This document shows positions 56,281 to 64,000 of a DNA stretch of 64,000 nt, piece after piece. The position numbers and the translations under genes were made by a program. This stretch comes from Pezicula radicicola (taxonomy: Eukaryota; Ascomycota; Leotiomycetes; Helotiales; Dermateaceae), in the NCBI GenBank assembly GCA_003008705.1, contig PDUO01000053.1, forward strand, positions 127,891-191,890, written 5' to 3'. Position 1 is the stretch's first letter. Each line of letters starts with the position of its first letter. The notes under the pieces were generated by a model, which saw only the letters and a list, made by a program, of their open reading frames with translations, ran no database searches and was not told the DNA's origin.

Positions 56281-56620
56281 TGGATACCAAGAGTCAATCA
56301 TCAGCGGCCTCACTTGGAGATGAATACATCGCCTCAGTTCTCCTCTTCAACCACGAATTCCCGAGCGACAACGTTCAAGCCCTCTTCCGTAGCCTTCACA
56401 GACATAGCAAAGGCCGAAATTTCCCCCTTCTTACTACCTTCTTAACGGAATGTAACCATGTCCTAAAGGAGGAAATCTCCAAGCTGCCAAAGCAAGCCGT
56501 TGCAAGACCTACTACCTCGCTTCATTACAGTCACTAGATTCATTGCACATCTCGATAAGCTCCGGAAGGGACCACTTAGCCGAATTTTGGGAGGGTGCTT
56601 TCCTGTGCATTTACTAGATT
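56281..56620 (+). pseudogene. SAT-domain fragment of a non-reducing PKS
   Basis: The frame from the ATG at 56281 encodes ASVLLFNHEFPSDNVQALFR, then RHSKGRNFPLLTTFLTECNH and VLKEEISKLPKQ. This resembles the first about 70 residues of the starter-unit acyltransferase (SAT) domain that begins fungal non-reducing polyketide synthases. The frame stops at 56537; a few further matching codons (RFIAHLDKL-like, about 56539-56570) appear in another frame, then similarity is lost. No other NR-PKS domain follows. It starts only 57 bp from the HR-PKS relic, in the opposite direction, as paired HR/NR-PKS genes do. Confidence 0.55.
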
Positions 56621-56984
56621 ATGATGCTGATTAGGTAAGTAAAGTTGACATTTCGATAGTAAATCTCAATATCCAGTCCACTTAGGTCCACTCTAGCATG
56701 TTTGCTATTTATCGGTACAACTAGGTACTTTGAATCACACGACTTAGACTATAACCTTCCCTCTCGGAATACTACAGCCGTGGGAATGAGCATTGATCTG
56801 TTTGCGGCTGCTTCAACAGCCGCAGCATCGTCTCTCTCAGACCTTGCATACACTAGCGCGGAGAGTGTGCGGGTTTCTTTTGCATTTTGTGCCCATGTTA
56901 GTCGAATCTCGGATTTGTTAGAGACCCGGACGAGGACGAAGGACTCACTAGCTGGGCCTATGTCGTGGCAGGATTATTAGCGGA

Positions 56985-58458
56985 TGAGATTCAAGAGCAG
57001 TTGGACCTGTACAATGTCGAAACAGCATGTTTCCGTCTACTCCTCACGAGCAGCGAGCCCGATGATCAACATAATCTCCAACAACGAACGCGTCAATGTC
57101 TTACCGTATAACGAGAAGTGGCGCACATTTAGGAATATTCTCTATTCGAGGCTCAATTACAAGACTTCATCAACCTACAAGCCTGTGCAAGATTTCGAAT
57201 CGAAGCGGCTGTCGAGGAGATTTTATACGCGAAGGATGATATGGAGTTTAACAGTATTAATCGTAGATACTCTACGAGAACTATTATAACCATTACCTAC
57301 AGGCACCATGTCCCAGATCTCAATGACCCGCTGTATCAAAACATCCTGAAGATTGTCCGTCACTTCTCTCTGGCTACTACGCCAAGAGGATGGATGATTG
57401 AGACACTTCCCATGCTTGCTGACATTATCCCTCAATTCTTGCTCCAGAACTGGAAGAGCGTTGCCCGGCAATGGTATAAAGAAGATTCGGAGATTTACCT
57501 TAACATGTACTACAGGTTTATAAACGACATCAAGAGCAGTGCCGCACCAGATTGCTTTCTCAAGGACCTGGCGAGGGAGAAGCTGGAGAACCCGCTGCCC
57601 GACGTTACGGCAGCGTTTGCTGCAGGCGCATTAATCGAGACTGGAAGCGATGCCATGACTACGGCGTTGAATAATGTCATCTTGGCTTGTCTCCTCACCT
57701 AGAAGTTGTTAGGGGTGCGCATAAGGAGTTAAATAGGATTGTCGGCAGCGATCGAATGCAGAATTTCAGCGATGAGCCGAATTTACCGTGCATTTGCGGC
57801 ATTACGAAAGAGGCGTTGGGATTGAGGGCTTCAACGAAGATTGGGACTTATCATGCAACAACTCAGGTAACCCTGGCTGACATAAGGGCTATTTTATTTC
57901 CAAAAGATCTGTGATCGTGCTCAACTGGTGGTTAGTGCACAGCAGCGCCAACTCAACTCAGAAACCAATCACTGACCGAACAACAAGGCCACCCACATGG
58001 ACAAGAAGCGCTGGAAAGATCCCGAGTGCTTCGAACCTACCCGTTGCCTGGATGACTCTCTCACTGCAGCCGAATCCATGTCTCAACCCAACGCTGACCT
58101 TAGAGACCACTTCGCCTTCGGCGCAGGGCGCCGCAACTGTCCTAGCGTGCATATCACCCATAACTCCTTATTCATCAACATCGCCCGGATCCTCTGGGCT
58201 TTCGACAGTCGGAAGTCCACGGATGCGAACAGGAATGTCATTGAACCTTCTACGGCTGCGCAGCCATGGTTCTTGTTGACACCGGTCAAGTTCGCATGCC
58301 ACTTTACGCGGAGGAGTGAAAAGCATGCTCAGGTCATTAAGCAGGCGTGGGTTGATGCGCAGAGAGATAGGTTGGTGTGGCGGGACGAGGCGGCGACGAG
58401 AATAAATCATGAATTGGATCGATTGAAGAGCTGTACTCCTGGTTCACAGAGTTTATGA
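56985..58458 (+). pseudogene. Cytochrome P450, inactivated
   Basis: Pieces follow in order but in different frames. NVLPYNEKWRTFRNILYSRL (helix C region, 56984-57289) is followed by the middle section DPLYQNILKIVRHFSLATTP through LLQNWKSVARQWYKED (57241-57702). The I helix in that section is ETGSDAMTTAL, lacking the usual Thr pair order. Then come KEALGLRASTKIG, where the K-helix ExxR has lost its Arg, FEPTRCLDD at the PERF site, and the heme loop FGAGRRNCPS (58110-58146), with Cys kept but the last Gly changed to Ser. Frameshifts and stops separate the parts. The type resembles P450s next to fungal PKS genes, and it sits beside the PKS relics. Confidence 0.78.
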
Positions 58459-59255
58459 AGAATTTAAGTCGTATTTCAGGGCCCAGACAGAAAGTTTGAT
58501 GAGCATATGAGTAGACATTTTTGTGTTCCGGCCACTATTCGTGGCAATTTTTCTTTGTTCAAAACTCAAATTCGTTTAGAGGAGTTGTAATCTGATTTAT
58601 TCTATTCACAAAGATTTTATCTGATTCGAGTTCAAATCATCCCTTTCTCTGGTAGTGGCAGGCTTTTAAATTATGGCATTGATGGTATTTGGACAACTTA
58701 CTCCATTAGCATAGTAGAATCAAAATACTTGTGGATAAATCTATCCCAGTGCAGGGAACTTGCACGGCCTGAGCTGTCCGTTGAGATATTCGCCTGGAAC
58801 TAACGCTACCTTGATGGCATCACTATTGGAGATCTATTCCCGTACTTCAGATGTCAAGTGGAGCCATAATACTCTCTCGGCTTCCGGCCGGTGGTTGATG
58901 AGTCCTATCTAAGGTCAGTAACCGGACTTGCCTTGGAACGTACACTAGATATGATGTCTTAGCGACGCCTGTCAAAATACGATAGAACGCAAGTTGGAGG
59001 TAATTTGTTGAGCCAATAGATGCTACGCTGCAGAAAGTGAATCTAGCCCTGCAGGAAACAGTGAGGGGCCATTAAAGCTGGATCGACTGAATGTCCTTGC
59101 TATTTTCCAACCCCTATATTCTACTTCATATTTATTCTACTTTATATCTCTACTTCCAGCTCTTTGCATCGATGTGTTTACCTTTGCGTGATATGTCGAT
59201 AATCAAATTGATTGTGTCGCGCTTGTACCCTACTCGTCCGGGCAGGTAGTCTGTA
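58459..59255. other. Intergenic stretch, nothing recognised
   Basis: About 800 bp with stops in all frames; no repeat family or RNA gene recognised. Confidence 0.4.
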
Positions 59256-59496
59256 TTAGGTATAGCGTAGTGCTAGGAGCTTGGCCACTTCATGTGCCTT
59301 GCGAATATGGTAAAATTTCCTCAGAGTTATGTTTGCCTCGCGCAATATATAGCAGCCTAATACAGACTTTCCTGCCCGCACGAGTACCAATGGCCATAAC
59401 AAGAACGATGTTCCAATCGCCTTACTGTTAAGTACATTCACCACTTGCGCCTCATCTCTCTCCCTCACGTATCCCATGCGCGCTCGCCTTGCCTAC

Positions 59497-59520
59497 TCCC
59501 TCTCCCTCTCCCTCTCCCTC
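59497..59520. repeat. (CTCCCT)n microsatellite
   Basis: Four perfect hexamer copies. On the reverse strand it lies just 3' of a short coiled-coil-like frame. Confidence 0.8.
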
Positions 59521-59697
59521 TTAGTCAAGGTTCAAAGCAGCTAACACAACTTTCAAATGCCTCGTAGCCTCCCGCAAACTCTTTATCTCCGTCTTTATCT
59601 GCGCCAACTGCTCCTCCCTCGTTAACTCCATCTGTCGAGCCTCCTGCATTTCGAGTTCCTATGCGTAGGAGACGAGCCTATTAGCCAGCTGAGTCAT
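59521..59697 (-). pseudogene. Short coiled-coil-like frame, unidentified remnant
   Basis: From an ATG at 59697 the reverse strand encodes MTQLANRLVSYA, an in-frame TAG, then ELEMQEARQMELTREEQLAQ and IKTEIKSLREATRHLKVVLA before TAA at 59521. The heptad-like pattern suggests a coiled coil, as at the C-terminus of some transposon proteins. Origin not identified. Confidence 0.25.
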
Positions 59698-59699
59698 AA

Positions 59700-61819
59700 T
59701 GGCAAATACTGTCAAAGAAGACATCGAATAAGAGATTTGGAATCATGTTAGGAAGGCAGAGGTCGAGCGCTTGTGTGGTGTGAGTGCTGCGGACTACGGT
59801 CTAGGCTGAGTATCAGAAGACGTTGCCACATGTTGAAGCTGTGCAAATCGCCAGGGACATAAGATAAAACGCTATTGCTGGCCAGACCCCAGGGAATGCG
59901 GAAAGACGTCTGCTGCACATCGCAATCGGGCTCAGCTGCCGCCAAAAGTCAATGGTTTGCTTCAGTTTCACAACATTGAATTTAATCAAGTTTGCCATCT
60001 CAAATCCCATCGTTGTCAGACCCATAGAAGAAGATGTCCTCGATCGCTCATCAAGTTAATACGCGGTTACCTACCAAAGTCATGCCTTGCCTTCACTTTC
60101 CGGCATTGTCGTTGGCGCCTTCCTTGTAGGAATGGATCAAGTTCGCCGTCTCAAGCGTTATTCTATAAATTCATGGAATTGACAGCCTCCCATCGATATG
60201 GTATACAGTCTATACACAAACTATATGTTCTGCCACGTCTTTCAGTCATCCCTGTAGCTTCTGCCTCACCTTAGGCTTTCCTCTGCTTGTTTTGGCTCTT
60301 CGATTGGCACTACCTGCCTCGATAGGATCGGGTCTTCGGTTTAAGTCGCATATTTGAGAATTCTTTGGCTTTGGTTGCAGGCTTTGATTTGCAACGTCTA
60401 AAGGCTTTGGGTCTTGAGACAGATCTTCTTAAGGGAGTCAGTGAGATGAATCTGCCGGTAGGTGGGGTCTTCTTGACAATGCGCTCACGAGCAACGTTCG
60501 TGCCATGCCTCCTGGTCGATAGTGAACTGAAAGGGTGCCGAAGTAGCTATTGTATAGAGGTAGTATATTCCTATCTTCAGGCCCAAGTTCTAACCAGCAA
60601 AGTGCATACTAGTGGTCTTGCCCATTGATGGATCCTTTAATATTTATCGGTTGGGGTTGATCGATGAAGGCACCCTCTTCCAGCAGCCACGTTACGGTCA
60701 ATCTTAGTTTTCAAACACAAATAACAGATATGGGTAATTCTAAGGGGATTTATAGTACACAACGATACTTATCTCGACCTCCCCTCTCTTTTCTACATTC
60801 TCTTCATCTTTTTTCTCGTAAGTTTGTCATTTATTTTAGTAATCTCAGACGATAATTCCTAAACTTCACTTCTAATACTGTTAGTCGGTATCGTCGCTCT
60901 GCTCAGGCGCTACTCACCCTCGCCTCATCCTCTGCTAGGATTACTCGGTCACGTTCCTGAAATGTCGTGTAAACCTAAGACCTCAGGCAGAAGCAGCAGG
61001 AAGTTGGGTGCTATTCCAATACAAAATTATCTACAATTGCTTCACTTGACGATCACCACGTTCACCCACCGTCCGCACATGCTCTCCAGCACCTTAAATC
61101 TGCGCATCAGACCCTAGCTTTGTAGATGTCGAGTGGTGGTTGTGGTCTCGGTCCTAGGATATAAGGATTTGGAATGACTGACTTCGAACTCTTGACAGAT
61201 GAATAGAATGGATCACTTGCTAAAGCAAATCGTTGGAGAGATAATCAGACTTTTCTTCTTTTCAGGAGGATATGGGCTACCGATTGTCTCAGGAGAAGGT
61301 CGGCAGTCGTTATGAATCATCATCGAAATATCCTTTGCACTTCCAGTTGAGGGTCAAATCTTATGTCGCCTTTCACCACGCAAACCGTTCTTGCTAGGAT
61401 AAGTGAGCGAGGCGGGAATCACAAGATCCGGGGTCTCCACAGCGTATAGACTATCGCGAGAGTCGCCTAAAGTGGTCGGAGAGTTTCGACGTGAAGGAAC
61501 TGGTTGAGAGCAATTTCGTAGACTTCTTTTCGGTGAACTTAAGCTCCGACTCTAGTATAAATCACAAATGGATCCTGCGATAGATAGTTTGCTGACAAGA
61601 GCTTCACAACATTCGGTTGCAAGTTTTTCAGGCGGGTTAGGAAGTCTCCCCAATGGAGGCGATCCTAGATACCGACTAAGTGCGCTCATTATACAAGTGA
61701 GAGACCGTCTATATACTGCCTTGAGCCGTTGAGAAGTCGATCTCCGGTGTAGAGTTCCACGATGGGCTATTAAAGGAACATCTAGATCGGTCGGTGAGCA
61801 GTGTGGTTAACAATATAAA
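59700..61819. other. Gene-poor stretch without recognised features
   Basis: More than 2 kb of moderately AT-rich sequence. Only short open frames of no recognisable family; no terminal repeats or RNA genes seen. Confidence 0.4.
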
Positions 61820-61829
61820 TGATACGATA

Positions 61830-64000
61830 TTAGCCACTTTAATATCATATTATGATAAAACGATATTAGATTTCGAATATCGTTTCGATTGTGAAATAAG
61901 ACCCTTGATATTATATTACTACTAATATATCGTCAATATAGATAATATAAACAATATTATTATATAACTCCAAGTAATTCTATCTCTACCTTTATATCTA
62001 TTTCTTCATCCCCAACCTCTATATTCTCTAGGTCTATAATCTCATCTATATCCCTATTTTCGAATATATCAATATCCTTGATATTAAACTATTTCTTTAG
62101 ATACTCCGTAGCTTCAAGGACATCGATTCTAAGTCTATTTCGATAGTCCGTTAGTATGATTTTAGAACCAGAGAATAGATATTTAGCGTCTACTGATATA
62201 GCTGGGATTGTAAGAAGATTAATTACTATAATAGATAGGTTGGGGTACTACTTTTATTATTCTTCTTAAAGCTATTAATCTAGAGCTTTTTTAACCCTAA
62301 GAACTCTCCGAGCTTTACAATAATGTTTATATTCATTAATAATAGAGGTATTAACTGAATCATCAACCTCTGTATCTTAATTAATAAAGTTAAGAAATGG
62401 ATTAACCTTACTTAGAGATGGTGGTATAATTTCGATACTAGTAGTTGGCTTATATTACCCCTATAGTTCTAAGACTAATTACTTTGAACTAGGGATCCAA
62501 CTAGTATCCCAATAGGTATAAAAATATTGTTATTTCCTAGAGGGATGAAGTATAACTATAGTAATATAAGTTAGGGAATCGTTGGTTTTCTGATAATAAT
62601 TAACTAGTTTATCCTATCTAGAATTAAATATTAAAGTAAGTAATAGGTTACTCATTGACTTCTCTTTACCTTACTTAAACTCGTAGAGTATAAAATCTAT
62701 AGATAGTATAGTATCTTCTAGTATAGAATTACTAGATTCTAGTATTTTTATACTAACTTTTAAAGATTTAAGGAAGTTCTTAATTGATTTAATAATTACC
62801 TATTCGTCATTAGTAAGTTTATTATCTACTATTGAGTATCTATTTCTCTTATCTATCTTATAACCCTATGTTTCGATATATTCTTTAATAGCTATCTATA
62901 AGTCTAGATAATACTTAATCATAGAAAACTAAGAGTTCTAACGGGTTAAATTATCCCTTATTAATCGTTTACTAGTAGAGAGAGTTAGGAATCGAGATAT
63001 TCGTGGGTTTAAGTAATATATAAAAACAATGAAATTATGAAGCTTACTAAGGGGCCCTTTCTTTCTGTATTCTTTAACTTTATCAAGACTTATATTATAT
63101 ATATCATTATTATTATCGTCTTCGATAAGATCCTTACTTAAAATAAATAGGTAGGATTAGTAGGCTAAATTAATAATATAGCCCTAGCATTAAATTCATT
63201 GTTTCGTAGGGTGAAGCTTAATATTATATTGAGTATAGAATACTAATTATTATACTAATTAGCCTAGCTATAAAGTTGTAAATAGAGTTATAAGTAAAGC
63301 TTAAGACTTATAAATTAATAGGTACTTCATTATTATATTATTTAGGCTAGTATTATCTATTATAAAATAGCCTAATTTTAAAGTAATTCCCTAATCGTCA
63401 ATAACCTTTATTAAAAGCTCAGTAATTACAGGCCTATTATATAAGGTATTAGACTCTTTTAAGGTAATTAGGAAGCTTGTATACTTTCTATCCTTACTTA
63501 GAAAATAGACTATTACTCTAAGGATATCATGGTAGTTTAGTAAGGCTTATATATCGTATATAATATAAATCTTTGACTGAGCGGAATAGAGTATCTGTTT
63601 CTTCTTATTCTTTTGAAATTCATATTGTCATAGAAGCTATGTCTTAATTATTACATAGGTTGCTAGTAGCTAGGCTTTGATCCCTCTATTTAGGTATAAA
63701 AGTAGAGCTCGAAATTAGGGGTAAGTGATAATTCGAAATAAAATAGAGTAAGTAACCAGAAACCGAACTAATAGTAATTCAAAAATACCTCCGTCTATAT
63801 TCCTAGTATTATCTCTACCTAATTTACAATACTTGAATTTCTACTCTACTATAGTTTAGAAGGCTTCTTTAATGTTAGATTAGGCTCTTATAAGTATCTA
63901 CTCCCAGGCTAAATTTAAAGCTAGACTATAATAACCCTTGTTTATTAGACCTGTTAAGTGATTTATTGGGCTAGATATACTCCCTCTACCATCTCTATAT
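61830..64000 (-). mobile_element. RIP-degraded hAT transposon, transposase C-terminal part
   Basis: Very AT-rich with stops in every frame, but the reverse strand at about 62255-62095 still reads the hAT dimerisation region: YPNLSIIVINLLTIPAIS, then AKYLFSGSKIIL and RNRLRIDVLEATEYL. This corresponds to the LSIPAxSxxxERxFS...R..L block. Further transposase-like phrases continue towards 64000 (for example FHNFIVLYTLNPRISRFLTL at about 63040-62985). The element runs off the window, so its 5' end is not seen and no terminal repeat matching the 54372 element was found. It is inactive. Confidence 0.75.

Noticed and set aside
10464..58458. Starship-type giant mobile element carrying the cluster
   Set aside because: No DUF3435 tyrosine-recombinase captain or typical cargo (NLR, patatin, ferric reductase set) recognised, and no boundary repeats seen.
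54372..61900. The 61.8-64 kb hAT relic as the direct source of the 516-bp element
   Set aside because: No TAGGGCTCGG-type end was found near 61.8 kb, so the link is not supported by sequence here.
1..64000. CRISPR array, rRNA or tRNA genes
   Set aside because: No regularly spaced repeats, no rRNA-like stretch and no convincing tRNA cloverleaf noticed; a fungal nuclear window would not hold CRISPR. A covariance-model scan would settle tRNAs.

Overview
The window looks like nuclear DNA of a filamentous ascomycete (Pezizomycotina). The genes carry many short introns (about 35-170 nt) with GTAAGT-type donors. Fungus-restricted families are present: Zn2Cys6 regulators, FunK1 and SRPK-like kinases, a DUF8021 secreted protein, and fungal P450, PKS and NRPS remnants. 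Several AT-rich, TA-rich tracts are full of nonsense codons, as expected after repeat-induced point mutation (RIP). Leotiomycetes is my guess for the class, but that is weak. Gene models were built by hand from splice signals; the main ones sum to exact multiples of three.

Layout. 0-10 kb: decaying and kinase genes, namely a cullin-3-like pseudogene, a hypothetical protein, a frameshifted FunK1 kinase, an SRPK-like kinase and a 287-bp MITE-like repeat. 10.4-35.8 kb: a compact gene cluster with SDR1, SDR2, an acyl-CoA dehydrogenase, a broken extended SDR, BVMO1, SDR3, two divergent Zn2Cys6 factors, an acyl-CoA ligase, a P450, an MFS transporter, an alpha/beta-hydrolase and BVMO2. 36-44.6 kb: an NRPS relic, a STAND-like remnant, then two same-strand intact genes (a nuclease-fold-like protein and a Ulp1-like C48 peptidase). 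44.6-51.4 kb: AT-rich DNA, an intact DUF8021 gene, a broken hypothetical gene, a GH18 chitinase pseudogene and small tandem repeats. 51.4-58.5 kb: a dead polyketide locus with an HR-PKS relic carrying a hAT-type insertion, a divergent SAT-domain fragment and a P450 pseudogene. 58.5-64 kb: mostly featureless, ending in a RIP-degraded hAT transposase.

How the genes may work together. The 10.4-35.8 kb cluster has no intact backbone synthase. Its enzymes instead match a degradation route for an alicyclic compound: MFS uptake, P450 hydroxylation, SDR oxidation to a ketone, Baeyer-Villiger ring expansion to a lactone, hydrolase opening, CoA activation and acyl-CoA dehydrogenation. The ligase and the dehydrogenase both end in AKL, a peroxisomal PTS1 signal. 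A TTCGGAAC-like element recurs in most of the intergenic regions, suggesting common control. The substrate cannot be named from sequence. This catabolic cluster is the best candidate for an undescribed system here; the nuclease-like/Ulp1-like pair is second.
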